A stretch of 64,000 nucleotides of DNA from Schistosoma haematobium (GCF_000699445.3 NC_067199.1:30340402-30404401), one strand, 5' to 3'. Positions 34,925-48,524 are shown, numbered from the stretch's first letter. The notes: generated from the sequence alone by a model not told the origin. Numbers and translations are program-made.

Positions 34925-37900
34925 AAAGAAAATGAGACTATTTTTTTCGGTTATTGCTACTTTGTATATAAGAATATGATATGAACTATGGAAAATTTTT
35001 ATATAAATCTGGTTATTTTTAATTTAATATGAATATGTAATATGTAAGGTACTTTGTAATATATTTTATATTTAGATATCAGACTCGTCAAATCAACTCA
35101 TAGCCTTAAGTATGATTTTGTTTAAATTGACACTCTTCATTTAATAGTAACTATTACGACATGATATGGAAATGGGTGTTGAAGAAACTTAATAGACTGG
35201 TAATGAGTATTTCAGCAGTTCTCCGTTGTTCAGAATGTTTATTTCTAAATACGTTTTCAGTAATTTTTTATATTTGAATACATGAGTCGTTTAATGCCAT
35301 ACCACCGTCTAGTTTTTTCCAGGTTTAGCTCTAAACGACTCTTAAATTCAACTATTAAATTACTGCAATCTCCACGAAACCCCTTTATAGATGATACATT
35401 TTCAGTAGTTTGACAATGTGACTGATTAAATAACTACTATGTTTACAGAATAATTTACGATGTATCTTTCGTTTATGATTGAGAGAATAAAAACTGGTAA
35501 GTTTAGTTAGTTTGAAGTGCTAAAATAAAACTGAACATTAAAAAAACCAGCACATAATTAAGAAAAGATAGGATTGAACGGTAACCGCCAACTATTTTTG
35601 AAAACTTCATTTATGACTACAGTTTATTCAACTCAACTAGAAGTATTGTTTTGTTTTTTATCTGGTTACGTTCCTGAACTCCACGTACGTTCATATTTCA
35701 AACTAAACAAATATATTGGCTTTTTTTATCGTGGTGAGTAAACAATGACTTTATCTTTAGGGTTTAACTCTTGGCTATGTTCTAGAGTTCGTACTGTTGT
35801 TCTCATGGAATTTGTCGCAACTAGTGCTTAAAACTCGTCGGAATAATTTGAATTTCAGCCATCAAGTGTAACTATACTAATATCCTGAATCTGAAGTTGT
35901 CAGAAATAACTTTGCAATTTTGAGACCAGTTTCCAGTCATTTAGGAGCAGATCTGTATAAATCGCACCTACTTCACTATAGAAACCGGTAATATTATAGC
36001 AGTTTTAGGTAATCTAATAATTTTAAATCCATAGAATCAGTACTTTCATTTTATTATCGTAGAAATGTCACCAAAGTATCTGATTTACTAGGTTGCAAAT
36101 ATGTTTCATATTGTATCAGTTTTCATGACCATAAACAGTTATGTAGGAAATTCTTAAAATTCTGCAGTTTCTCTGAAGAGTAAGGTATATGAGATCTAGG
36201 AGCAATGATGTGGAGGAATCATGTTTACAAAATCTATTTAATTTGCTATTCACTAGGAAAATTATTAGTTTGATATTTTACTTGAAAATACGACAGTAGA
36301 ACACTATATATTTGATTGACATATTATTTACAATCTCTACATGAAAAAGCAACCATTTATCTTGCTTCATATTGTCATTTTTCCTTTATGATGGGAGCAT
36401 TTCTACAATGCCGCTCATATGATATAAGGTAAGTATAAGGATGACCATCCTTTACAATGTCCAATAAAAGTGTAGTATCTATGGTGTCTGAACATTTTTC
36501 TGTTCATTTAGTTGATCATTACTGCATGTATGAGTGTAATTTTCATTAGGCTTTCCATTTCAATAATCTGAAACTATCTATTTTTGTACAGAACATTAGA
36601 ACACTGTAATGAATCCCGAATTCGAGGATGAAAAGCTTTAGTTTCAAGTAAAATCTCCAATTAAAATCTTGATCTTATATGTAGCATCAACTCATTCAAT
36701 GAATTGAACAGTACTAAATATAGTATGCGTATTGAACATTGAAATGCAAATGGGCTACAAATTTACTTCCACATATCCTATCCATAAGTTGAATGTCAAT
36801 AACTACTAAACCTCATGCCAAAAATTAGTCATTTTTTTTTGTTTTGATTAACTTGAGTCTGTACTGAAGTTATACCCTAATCTAATGAGTAAAAGTATTG
36901 ATCATATTGCGAATATATAAATAACTGGACTATAAATAAAAGGATATCTTCCATAATTTGAGTCAAATTAACAATTTTAATCTCATGCTTATGACCCACT
37001 TTTGTTTATCATAATGTTTCTAATATTATATGGTCTATTCTACCTAAACAAGGTTTTCCAGTCCTTTGGATAAAGAAAAAAATAAAGAAAAAATATATTT
37101 CTTTCATAGGTTTATACTAATATATTTGCTTTACTTTAATAACAGAATTTCAGGCAAAGAATTTTGTCAAGTAATAGCATTACAACCTCGCAACTAAGTT
37201 GCTATGATAGAAATAAAATATTGTAATATTAGTATTCAAAGTGATTCTTCTCAAATAAACTGATGTGTGACTAAATTATTGATGGATTGCTCAATGTTTG
37301 ATGAGAAAACTGACAGAACATTTTTGTTAAAAAGTTAACCATGAGTTACAGTAGAGTAATTGTAAGAAAGATATAGAAACAGTAAAGAAAAAAACAGTTT
37401 ATACAAGTGTCAAGTAAAATTTCCAGTTTAGCCTGTTGTTTTATAGCCGATATTAACGGTCAGAATAAGAAGAGAGGCTGTTAAATTTATTTGGAGATAT
37501 ACGTTTGATATCGTGGTATTGACAACGATCACTTCTGGGATGAATGTATGAACCATGGATTATATTTTACTGGAAGCTGATTAAGAGGTCGAATTACTTT
37601 ATTCAAGTCTTTTTGATAGCTTTGTCAATGAGTGTATTGTTTATTTGACGATGTTTGCTTATAGCTCCTTATAGCGTTCCATTCAATCTTCTTGTTAATA
37701 CGTGGACTTGACCCAAGATTTCATTGGTTTGTTCCTCATCTTAAATGATAGATAAATGTTGTATAATATGTTAACCAAACTATATTTTTCTCTTTTTTTT
37801 CTTATTACAATGAATGTAATATCTCTGTCGAGTAAATAACATATAAACTAGTTAATTACTCTTTTAAACTGTCCATTCTCAGTATTGTAATAGCAAATTC

Positions 37901-38365
37901 TGCAAGGAATGAACGAGATAGTAATCCCATAGCTACATTGTCTAACCATCTATAGTACTAACTGTTGAAAAGAAATAAATATGAACCTTATTTGTGATCA
38001 ATTTATTGTCTTTATTTTGTATGGTATCCAATATTTTAATGTTTTTCAGAAGAGCTTTTGCAAGCTGTCAGATAATATGCCATATAAATTATGTTAATTT
38101 TTGAATGGTAATTGTTTGAGTTGTACCCGTTTAATGTGAAACCAACCAGATGAAATTGATTTTTTTCGCTAGTGGGCGGAGATTTACCTTTCATGCATAC
38201 AAAAATGTAAATATAATGTAGAAATAAAGTCCTGTGAAAATAAACTAACTTGTTTATTTTACATTTCAATTGGGATTAGTATTCTGATGTAGGAAAAATG
38301 CACGGGAGATTGATTTTGTTCATTATTGACTAAGCAGCGTTTAAAACTATAGTAATCTTCGTAAG
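34925..38365. other. AT-rich DNA, no gene supported
   Basis: Only a small SINE remnant (35280-35395) is recognisable. Open frames here lack motifs. Confidence 0.5.
35280..35395 (+). mobile_element. Hammerhead SINE family B, 3' remnant
   Basis: Matches the 3' tail (CTCTTAAATTCAACTATTAA and CAATCTCCACGAAACCCC). A reversed scrap of the same element precedes it (ATGAGTCGTTTAATGCCATA). No ribozyme remains. Confidence 0.5.
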
Positions 38366-38369
38366 TAGA

Positions 38370-38700
38370 GGTAGATAGCGGCTAGCAGTGGAATCCAAGA
38401 CGCACGTTTCGTCAGTTGCATGTGCCTGCATCTCAGAGTTGGTGTTCACTCTGGGACTGGAACCCAGTACCTTTCGCTTCAAACTCTATTGCATTATCCA
38501 CTCAGCTACTGAGTCTTGATAGCCACTTGCTTGTGCAATGAGCTGAAGTTTACATTTACTTTGTATTGTTTACTTGAATCTTGCGACTGATGTTTAAGAC
38601 TGCAATTGATCAGTCTCTTATTGGCATGTGTGCATACTGTGCGTATTGCCTTGATATTGTCTTAATTCGCAATCCTTATAAGCACTAGACATCAATAGGA
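38370..38700 (-). mobile_element. Sm-alpha-type SINE with tRNA-like promoter and deleted stem II
   Basis: Minus-strand order: leader with CAATTGCAGTCTTAAACATC, tRNA-like A box TAGCTGAGTGG (38498-38508), B box GGTTCCAGTCC (38454-38464), then hammerhead. This is the known Sm-alpha layout. The ribozyme is broken: CTGACGAAACG (38405-38415) joins the core directly to the GAAAC strand, so stem II is gone. Cleavage triplet GTC is kept (38399-38401). The pol III boxes look good, so it may be transcribed but cannot self-cleave. Confidence 0.85.
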
Positions 38701-40630
38701 AGATTCGAGTAAACAATACGAAGTGAAGGTATCGTAGTATTTGGTTTCATTCTAATTACTTAATATTTAATTTTATAAAAAATGTCATTTTCCCTAACAT
38801 CCTGTAATATTATCTACGAAATCAACTTCATATATAGTCTGAACAACAAAGTCTTAGTTAAAAAATATCCATATTAATAATCAATCAGTTGGTTTAATTA
38901 CGTAGGTTAGTTCGATTTTGATTAAGACTAAAGAGGTTTCCTCTACTAGTCAAGGGATGCACAGATTATTTAAAATTAGAAAGATTAATAAAGAGGCTTT
39001 AATTTTTAAGAAAAACAAAACCTTTCAAACTAATCATTGTAGTTTAACTTGATATACACAAAGATGTATAAACACGAAACTATTCAGTCATTCATCTAGA
39101 AAACATGTGAATTGACTTTGTTAGATCGTGAAATATAAAATGTCTTTCGTATGGGCGGAAGTGAGATGATTTTCCAATAAAACAACATGTGCAAATCTTT
39201 CTTACGTAATGATCTTTATTAAATGGTGTTTCTTAATGATTGATAACTTGTAAGAGTCTATGTCAGTAATCTAAAATGATAAATTATTTGTTCGAAACGG
39301 AACAAGCATTTTGTTTTTCATGGGACAATGAATAGAATTCTGCAATGCAACTGATGTAACAATCATTTTGGTTGAAATCACTTTTTATCTAACTGGATAA
39401 TGTTAACATTAACTTGGTGTCGTTATTATTTCTAAGCAAATCATGACTAAAAGGTTGGCGAATAATAATGAAGTGTTCGGTTTACTGAAAATATCGTGAA
39501 TCACGGTATCATTTGTTTTACAGAAAAATGAGCACCCTGATGTTACTTTCGTTTCCATAATAGTGAGCATGAATTCTTTTTGTCTTTAAATTTATCAATA
39601 AACGGATTAACATATTAGCAATATTCATGATACAAATTAATACTATTGTGAAATAATTTTCCGAATAATTTAAACACTATGTTATACACTATTTACAGTA
39701 GTAAATCTAATCTAACTAAAAATATCTCGTACAATACAAATACTCCCTATTAACGGGTTGTTTTAATATTTCAAACATTACTGTACAACAAGCCTGTCTT
39801 CAACAATTAATATAAGCAAAGCGAGATCACAAATTAATAATTAAATGAGTGGAAGTCACTCAATGTGAGCACTAGACCACATTTCGATGGAGACCAAAAG
39901 TAAATTGTGGATTGGGTTTAATAGTCTTTTGGTTGTATTCACTCGATCAATCAAATTAAACTAGCAACCATCATCCTATGGTTCGATTACCGATGTATCT
40001 TTTGCTACACCATTGAGCCATAAAGCTTGAAGGTATTGTTGAAATCCAAAATAGCTTCACGTTTAATTGTAAGTTGCACTGAAGAAGATATAATTTCATA
40101 TACTGCATATAATTAAGAAAGCAGATTCCACGACACCTGTGCACTTCCTAAATCGTGAATAAAAATATCGTCTTATAAATATCACCGAAAAAAATATCTG
40201 AGGGTTTGTTTTGCTAGTAGGAACTAGACACACATTTTACCATTAATAAACAAAACATTGTTTTGAAACTATGAACTACTAAGTTGCAGAATCATATATC
40301 GCATTATATTTTTTTTAGCTGATACAACTAAATAATACGGGTCACTTTTAAACAAAAGATTTTATTCAGTTTTGAGTAAACAAACTTGGACTTGTATTGT
40401 GTTCACCAGAGGATAGACATTATTTATTCTTGTTTCCAATGACATTTTCTTTGTGAAGGACCGATCTAGGGTTTTTAGTTCACTTGTAAAATACTGATTT
40501 TCATAATTGATGATGATAAATAAACAAAGCTAATTAATACTAAACAATTGAACATTCTTTAGTCTAACAAAATATGGAATTTATAATCTTTTTCCTGTTT
40601 TATTACATATATTACATTTCATCCTGTCCA
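38700..40630. other. AT-rich DNA, no gene seen
   Basis: No exon or element recognised. Confidence 0.5.
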
Positions 40631-40635
40631 CCTAA

Positions 40636-40925
40636 TATGGGAGAGAACAAACCAGTTTACAGCTCAAGAAAAAGTTAGGAAAAAACTTTGGAAGTGGATA
40701 AGACATACATTGAGGAAATCACCAAACTGCATCACGAGGCAAGCCGCAACTTGGAATTCAGGTGGGAAAGGTAAAAGAGGAAGTCCAAAGAACACACTAC
40801 ATCGGGAATTGGAAACAGATATGGAAAAGATGAATAGCAACCGGAAAGAACTGGAAGCTATTTCCCATGACTGGTGAGTGGCTCATGCTTTTTCATGAGG
40901 GGTAATAGGCATAAGTAACTAAGCA
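40636..40925 (+). pseudogene. RTE 3'-end fragment
   Basis: Corresponds to the C-terminal RT region (nucleotides for [18 protein letters not shown] and the [12 protein letters not shown] segment, in shifted frames) and ends near TAATAGGCATAAGTAACTAA, the RTE terminus. It is too degraded to translate as one frame. Confidence 0.7.
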
Positions 40926-40929
40926 AGAT

Positions 40930-41530
40930 ATCCCCTCATTGTCAGGTTTGGTGCTTCCTTTTTATTGGTATTTTCGAAAACATACAAGAACTATGTAAAA
41001 GTATCTACATATAAAGGAATATGCTTACCATATAAGTGTACAGCAAATATTATCAAAACATCGTTTAATTGCTAATTTTATCAGTTATCGACAGTTTATT
41101 GGAAATGTTTTAGTTTAACTCATTTATTAAAAAAATCAGTTACATGGGTATGTGTAACTGGGTTCATACTATTACTTAGCATTTTCTTCGTTCTATATTT
41201 TATATTGTTATTATGAAATGATTCGTGATCATTGGGCACTTTGAGAGTACTGATGCTCACTAAGAAAGACGTGAAACTTCACACCCTAGTAATAATTTAT
41301 TTCTGTTTTTCATATGAACCGTTACTATTTTGTAAGAAAACGAATTATTAATGTAAATTACTACTGACTATAAATGATTTATTTAGTAGAATAAAAGCTC
41401 AAACATCTGTAGACATAAATTGACATTAAATAATATACTCTTTCACACAATGAAGTAACAATATATGTACTTACAGCTTAACTATCCATTTAAACAAGTG
41501 ATATAACACTCAATTATTGTTGCTGAGCGT
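40930..41530. other. AT-rich DNA, no gene seen
   Basis: Nothing recognised. Confidence 0.5.
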
Positions 41531-41534
41531 TTTA

Positions 41535-41920
41535 TCCTTATATTTTTCAACAGTTGAAATCATGAGTCAGTTGAAGCTAAACCATTATGGAAAACCTGGA
41601 AGCACTCTAGGTCCGTTTCGTCCTAGTATGGAATTCCTCAGCAATGCGCATCCACGACTCGCCCTCCGAGAGATTCGAACTTAGGACCAGTCGGTCTCGC
41701 GCGCAAGCGCTTAAGAACCAGATCACTGAGCCGGCCTCCAACGGTGTTAATGTCTAACTTCAACCAATCCACGAAATCGCACCACCGTCCACTTTTGTCT
41801 TCAGTGAGTTGATATCTCACAACAGACCTAGTTGAACTCCACTGGTAACGGCTTATCACTGGGACTTCAGGAAATGTATCTTGAAGTCAGTCACTAGTGA
41901 GCAGATGATTATAATCAGAA
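41535..41920 (-). mobile_element. Hammerhead SINE family B, near full length
   Basis: Minus strand: leader (CTCACTAGTGACTGACTTCA; ACCAGTGGAGTTCAAC), tRNA-like part with GCTCAGTGATCTGG and AAGTTCGAATC, hammerhead, 3' tail. Core CTGAGGA and GAAA are kept, but the cleavage triplet is lost (GGACCTAGAGTGC) and stem II has two mismatches. With the 2.5-kb copy it defines the full-length element. Confidence 0.75.
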
Positions 41921-41921
41921 A

Positions 41922-42054
41922 GGGTTTTGTGGAGATTTTAGCAATTTCAACAGTTGAAATCATGAGTCTAGTGCTTCCAGTTTTTCCATGGTGGTCTGGC
42001 TTCAACTGACTCATGATTTCAACTGTTGAAATTACTAAAATCTCCACAAAACCC
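41922..42054. repeat. 47-bp snapback hairpin made of the SINE 3' end
   Basis: Arms 41922-41968 and 42008-42054 are reverse complements with a single mismatch and a 39-nt loop. Both arms are the family B 3' tail (from GACTCATGATTTCAACTG to CTCCACAAAACCC). The loop contains TAGTGCTTCCAG and CCATGGTGGTCTGGC, the part just after the ribozyme. It lies next to the 5' end of the copy at 41535-41920. Confidence 0.85.
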
Positions 42055-42064
42055 CTTTTTTATT

Positions 42065-42770
42065 TTTTAAAAAGTAAAATAAAACCTATTATTAATGTAT
42101 ACCACTTAATTTCAGAGCATAAATCACCACAAGTAAATATGAAATCTTGAACAGTATAATATTGTTAAACTATTTACATCTAATGTTTCAGTATTTCAGA
42201 TTAAAAATGTCATCGATTAATTATCTTAGTTACGTGTTTAAAAGTACAAAGTTTTGAATGTATTATGCCTCATCAACTGATTAACTTTCATAGTAAAGTC
42301 ACTAGATAGTTAGATTGAGATAGGGTGTTTAATCCTTAGGATAAACAGTAACGCATTTGACTTAATAAAAGTACAATATAATATCATCGTATGTACTGGC
42401 CATAAAATGAGGATTGCTAAACAACTCATATCCTGTTTGTAAGTAACATAATTTTGTACCGAGAAAAATTAAAAGGTGTATTTGATTCTAATAACATTTT
42501 TAAAAAAACTGGAGTGGTACAATTTGTAGTCAACTAATCATCATCAAGATTGATTGATGAATCTGACAAATAAATCTTTATCATTGAATATAAGTACTAG
42601 TAATAGTTTGGTAAATAAACTTGTCCTTTTTCTGTCACTCATATATCCATGTTATTCATAAATGAAACTTTATTGACACTATGCTTGTTTTGATAACATT
42701 TTTCAGCTTTCTGAAATTAAATTCTATTGTATTAGTTCATTGTACAAAACTGTCTATTGTTTTCATTTGT
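42065..42770. other. AT-rich DNA, no gene seen
   Basis: Nothing recognised. Confidence 0.5.
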
Positions 42771-42774
42771 ATTT

Positions 42775-43080
42775 GAATCCTATTGTAGTGAACGAGAACA
42801 CTAGTGGGGACAACCAAATGTATTTCAACACAAAATTACAGAATCTCCAAGTAAAATCCGAGAACTATACAGTAAATACTTCATTTGCAAAATGTCAATC
42901 AATCATCTCAGACTTCATTGTTCCTTCGTTTCCACAGCAGTCATTCTCTGTTCTCGTTCTCTTTTCTTTAATCTTCTTAACCTTCTGCCTTTAGGCAATT
43001 CACTTTCGATTGTTGATACATACAACTTATATCTGTAGACATCAGTAGCATACATCACACTATTAGTTATATTGCAAAAT
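42775..43080 (+). mobile_element. Short interspersed element, family M
   Basis: Begins ATTGTAGTGAACGAGAACAC and contains AATCCGAGAACTATA, CTCAGACTTCATTGTTCC and CTTCTGCC. Ends with ATCAGTAGCATACATCACAC. It is one of the better preserved copies. Confidence 0.7.
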
Positions 43081-46000
43081 ACATCTAAAAATTAGGTTAT
43101 TTAGAAAGAATAGTTGTTGAAAGTCATTTTATGTATTCGTCTTCTTGTTGATAAAATGATTATTTTGTAGTACCCATGTTTAATAATATTTCTATACTTA
43201 AATCAGTTCAGTATTAACTACTAAAATCATATGAAGACAATACTCTTTATCTTTATCCGTGAAGATTAAACCTATGTAGTGGGGAACGTAAAAGAAAACT
43301 ACAACCATATAAATATTTTTCACTAAACGAATAAAGATATCTACAAGTTTCTATACGTTGAATTAGCAGATTACTAGTACATTCATGAATTAGATAAGAT
43401 AAAATTCAGTCCGTTAGGTAGTTGGGGGTGATTGTCAATGAACTCTCTGGTTTTTTCGAGGTATTTGAGAATCATTAACATGAAGTGCCTGAAATATCAA
43501 GGTGACAGATACTCGCTGTGATATTAGATCTAGTGTGATTCGGCCTGGCAATCTAGGACATCACAACTAAGCTATTTGGAGAACGTCTAGACACATATGA
43601 AGCTGATTTATTTAAAGTTAATTGGTCACTGAGTAGTGACCAAGGTCATGTTTATCAACTTCTTTAGTGTTGACCGAGTTCTGTTGATCAAGGACTCCAA
43701 TCTGACATGGAGTATAAGTTACTTTGAAAATGCGGGTATGCAATGTTAATCAGTCCCAACTAGCACGAAACTCGGACTCAGAACTGTTTAGCGATTACCC
43801 CTAATTATACTGAATGTACCTTTATATTTCAAAATACCGTCTTCAATTGGTGAATTATAGTACTGCGACATTCAGAGGCTAAATTCAAAATTTTTAAATT
43901 TACTAAACATTTGTTTAAATGACTAAACAACCAGAACAGAATAAATTCCTGCAATATTTTACGGTTACATGATGAAACATAATGAATCTGAAAGAATGAT
44001 GTCTAGGGATAGTTTAATATATTTTTCGAGTGTTAACCATAAACAGTCTTCAAATGTTTATTGTTATGGATATTACAACCTCATTTATTTAATACTATTT
44101 ACTTTGTATCTGCTAACCAGATAGGCGAATTCCTGCTTCAGATAAATATTCCGTGAAGTTAAGTACAATATTCATTATCGTTCCAGTTCTGACATAGTTT
44201 TCTGGGTCGACTTTTATTAAAAGGACTACACTTACGAGTTTAAGTACAGAAACTTGAAATAATTGTCAGCGTACTTACTAAAGCTTTATGTTAACTAAGC
44301 TAAGGTTAAGTGGCCTAAACATTTTTTGAAGCCCTATGTATATATGAGCAGAATTCTTCTTTTTATCCCTAAAAATGTGTGGACGCACGGAACATGGGAG
44401 AGGTTCAAAAACTAAAAACAGTATAACATACAGCTTATAGTAGGCATTCATCCAGCCGGAAAATACTTTGAGTTCTCAAGGAGTAGAGGAGTAGTGTGGA
44501 ACAATCTGGAGGAGAAATAAACAAGAGGAAAAGCGAGTTGACAATCCATTAAACACAAAAAATGCAATTTAAATAAAATAATGAAAGCAGTTGACAATAA
44601 TCACCAATAACAAACATAAGATCAAAACAATCTCAATAATCTAAATAAGAAGTTGCTCGCGCACGGTTTCTAATGTGTTAAAACAGAACTTGATTATTCA
44701 AATTTCATTCCTTAAAATAAACACCGAGTAAAATTGAAACACTGCATATTTGTGACCCTTATTTGCCCACATATTTATCTGATATGTTTCAAATAGGGCA
44801 GGATATATGTCTTGAATCCCAAAATAACCATAATCTATATTTTATTGTCGTAATCATCTAGTGAAGTAGTAGGATAGTACTTAGTATGCAAATAGATTAG
44901 TAAAAATGAAAAAATATACCCCTTCTATTCTAATTTACGAACATTATTGGTCGATATTTTATCTAAATTTGAGCTTATATTTTCATAATATATTCTTCAT
45001 TAATATGTGATTTATGTTATGTTTATTTACATAACTGTTATGCTCAGTAAAAAAAAGGAAACATACGTGCTCACTTAAAAGAAGCTTTTTAAAGTAATTT
45101 TATACGGACAAGCAGTTGGCAAAAGTCAAAAACGAAATAGTTGAGTTAAACAAAGTAGGTACTCATTTTTGACAGTAAATTTTCCAGCTGAAGAGTGTGA
45201 TCATTTTCTAAAGTTAGATGTAACTATTTCTATAACAGCAAAGATTGAATTAATCAATATGTATTCACACATCACTTAAACTTTAGGTAATTCGGACAAT
45301 TCTTGCCACGGGTAAGAAATTGTTTCCAACCTGATAATTTTGATGAATTATTTTATCTCGACCAAACATCAAAGTAACTTTTCATTCATGTATATTATCT
45401 AGAAGGAATATGTCATTTCTGAGTTACAAACTAAGACTACTATTATAGCTGCGAAGGGAACTCTAGTTGTATGTTTCTATCAAGTGATTATAGTTATAAT
45501 CATCAGGTGTCTTAACTAAAAAGAAATCTAACGCTGAAATAAGCATTTACGTTAATTGAAACTAATGGAAAAGGATGGTTTTCAAACTCTGCCTTACTAC
45601 AACAACACGGTTTTATTTTAACTTTATAAATGAAACAGCTAAACTACTCTTTCTCAATGAAGTTAGTAGAGGTTCAAACCAGGGACTTTGCTCAAATACG
45701 GGTGAACCAACAGAACTTACTTGTTTGATGATAAGTACGTAGTAATTAATGAATTACGTTCTCATCTCTTTTTAAATAAAGATTATAAATTTTAAATATA
45801 TACCGTTATAACTGAACTAAAATTAGTCAGTGTATTTTTTTATCTGGGTGACGACTTTTATGCCAGAACTCATCTTTCAGTGTTTTTTTAGTACTATGAC
45901 AACATACATTGTTCAATATTAAGATTGAACATCAGTATGATGGATTCGGTAAAGCTATTATCGACGATATAAAATAACAGAAAGCAGATTGTAAGCAAAT

Positions 46001-46168
46001 TATACAGAATCAGTGATATAATCTGACTTTTATTATTTAGTCGCCCAAAATTATTAGAATTATCTAATTACTATTGTACAAACTATTAACAAACAAAATA
46101 AAAAGAGTAAAATATATTATTTATCCATTATCTCTGCTCCTTATACTTCCCATAATAGTGAATGGGCC

Positions 46169-46198
46169 GTTATTATTATTATTATTACTATTACTATT
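46169..46198. repeat. (ATT)n microsatellite
   Basis: About ten triplets with two substitutions. Confidence 0.85.
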
Positions 46199-46541
46199 CT
46201 AATTTATTAATCACTAATGCAAAGCTTAGAATATTTTATCATTTATTCACATGACAGCTTGATGAAATTAGTTGCAAAGCAATGAATACGGTCAGTAGGA
46301 TTAGTTAAACAAATACATTATATGTCAAAAATTTCCAAAAACCTGTTAATATCCAATAAGTTGAGTAAACAAAGATAATCTAGTATTTTCATTTTAACTA
46401 GATTAGAATATAAGTTGATAAGATTGTCCTAAGGTCAGTAATTTACATCTCAAAATCAAAATTCAGCAATGAGAAACTCTAAAGTTTTAGATGAAGAATT
46501 ATTTCTGATTAAAATAGCGGAGTGGAAAACCAAGTTACACT

Positions 46542-46571
46542 AAAAAGAAGAAGAAGAGAAGGAAGAAGAAA
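46542..46571. repeat. GAA-rich purine tract
   Basis: About 30 purines in a row on the plus strand, mostly AAG/GAA triplets. Confidence 0.85.
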
Positions 46572-47037
46572 TTGGCATAATTCAGAATAATTGAGTTTAA
46601 ACACTCATCGAATTCTTCAAGGCATTCACCTTTTTATTTAACCGCTTTTAAATGTTTAAACACCTAATACATTTATTGGATGCTGCTAGTATGATTTCCA
46701 TAATGTGTTACATTCACAAGTAAGATACCTATTTCTACCTAGTTACATATAGTTAAAATTAATTGCAAAACAATGAATAGTCTACACTGAATATCATTTT
46801 TTTTATATTTTCCCCTGTTTCTTTAACGAGTTTCAATAGTGAATTATTTATTTATTATTTATCCCATAAGTCATTTTTTGTAATCTGCTTCTTTTATATC
46901 ACCGTTATTCTATTTGTAAATAATACTGGAGATTAAATCAAATACAGTTAATTTCATTTAACTCCTTCAGTGTTTATTTTTTAATTTAACATGTGATATT
47001 CTTTTGATTAATTTACATGATAAAATACGATGTACTT

Positions 47038-47740
47038 ACGCATGTTACCCTACGTGAAGGAGCACAGGCCGCTCACCAGCATTCGCCATCCAGCCTTATC
47101 CTGAGCAGTCCTTTCCAGCTCATTCCATTTGTTGTTCATCCCTTTCATATCTGCTTCTATTTCCCGACATAATGTGTCATTTGGCCTTCCTCTTTTTCGC
47201 TCCCCTTCAGGATTCCAAATTAGAGATTGCCTCGTGATGTAGTTTGATGATTTTCGTAATGTATGTCTTATCCACTTCCATAGTTTTTCCCTAATTTCTT
47301 CTTCATCTGGAAGTTGGTTTGTTCTCTCTCACAGTAGGCTGTTGCTGACGGTATCCGGCCAATGGATGTTGAGTATCTTGCGTAGACAGCTATTTATAAA
47401 TACTTGTACTTTCTTGATGGTGGTTGTTGTAGTTCTCCAAGTTTCAGCTCCGTACAGTAGAACTGCCTTGACATTCGTATTGAAGATTCTGACTTTGATA
47501 TTGGTTGAAAGTTGTTTTGAATTCCATATGTTCTTCAATTGTAGAAATGCTGTCCTTGCTTTGCCAATCCTCGCATTTGCGTCTGCATGGGATCCTTCTT
47601 GTTCATCAATGATGCTTCCCAGATACATGAAAAATTCCACATCTTCCAGAGCTTGTCCATCAAGTATGATTGAGTTGGTGTTCTCTAAGTTGAATTTGAG
47701 GATCTTGCTTTTTCCTTTGTGTATGATACTATATTTACAA
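47038..47740 (-). pseudogene. RTE-clade LINE, C-terminal RT fragment
   Basis: Minus strand frame 47329-47640 (103 codons) shows YLGSIIDEQEGSHADAN, IGKARTAFLQLKNIWNSK, TNIKVRIFNTNVKAVLLYGA and RKILNIHWPDTVSNSLL, the post-palm region of RTE ORF2. Sequence to 47040 continues into the C-terminal end and ACTTACG tail. The catalytic palm is not present because the copy is 5' truncated near 47740. Confidence 0.85.
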
Positions 47741-47744
47741 ACTG

Positions 47745-48200
47745 ACCGAACTCATTAATGTTCTCTATCGACAAGAAATTTTCTACTAATTTATGGCTTA
47801 CGTATCATCTATCTTTTTCTGATTACTGAAAAAAATCCCTACAAAAAACTATGGCTGGATTAAAGCTCAAAACAACTTTAATGCTTTTCAACTGATAAGT
47901 TGATAATAATTTGCTAAGAAGCTTAGGGATTAGTGAAAAGTAGGTAAAAATCATATTTTAATTTAAAAAATATGAACATCACACTTCTAATTCAAAATAT
48001 GTGCTTATTTTTTCTAAGTTACTATTTATAGGATTAATTATCTGCCTTCATATTCACGATTGCTGACTGAAGTACCGTATTCTCAGGTTGACCATTCAAA
48101 AGATGTATAGATAATATATTAATCATCTTTCACACCTATTGTATTTTTTATTAATCCACATTCACACGTCAAATGAAAAAAAAAATAATCAAAACTTTTC
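47745..48200. other. AT-rich DNA, no gene seen
   Basis: Nothing recognised. Confidence 0.5.
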
Positions 48201-48204
48201 TGAC

Positions 48205-48520
48205 AGAAAGTATGTATGTGGTGTATAATACTTATGTCCTTCGATATAAGTGGTATGCAACACCAATTAAGAGTGGAATGCAAGGCAGTAGAATGATAAG
48301 AAGACCGAGTTGAAGAAAACAGAAAATAGAAATAAGGAATTGTGAGTTGGAAGAATTGTGCAGAATGTGAAGGATAACTGATAGAAGATTTGCAAATAAA
48401 ATATTTGATGTATGGTTTTCACAATTCGCCAAAGAACTGTAATTTGGATTAAATAATTAAAGTTGATTGTCCCCATCTGAGTGTTCGTTTATTACATATA
48501 TACTTGCCTGCTTCTAACGT
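48205..48520 (-). mobile_element. Short interspersed element, family M
   Basis: Carries the hairpin end (ATACTTATGTCCTTCGATAT) and the AAGGCAGTAGAATGATAAGA and CCCCATCTGAGTGTTCGTTT blocks of the minus orientation. Confidence 0.65.
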
Positions 48521-48524
48521 TTAT

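Larger units (their letters stand above)
43080..47035. other. AT-rich DNA, no gene supported
   Basis: A moderately GC-richer block at about 43420-43810 includes a perfect 9-bp hairpin (43622-43643) but has no recognisable family. Simple repeats lie at 46169-46198 (ATT) and 46542-46571 (GAA-rich). Confidence 0.5.
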
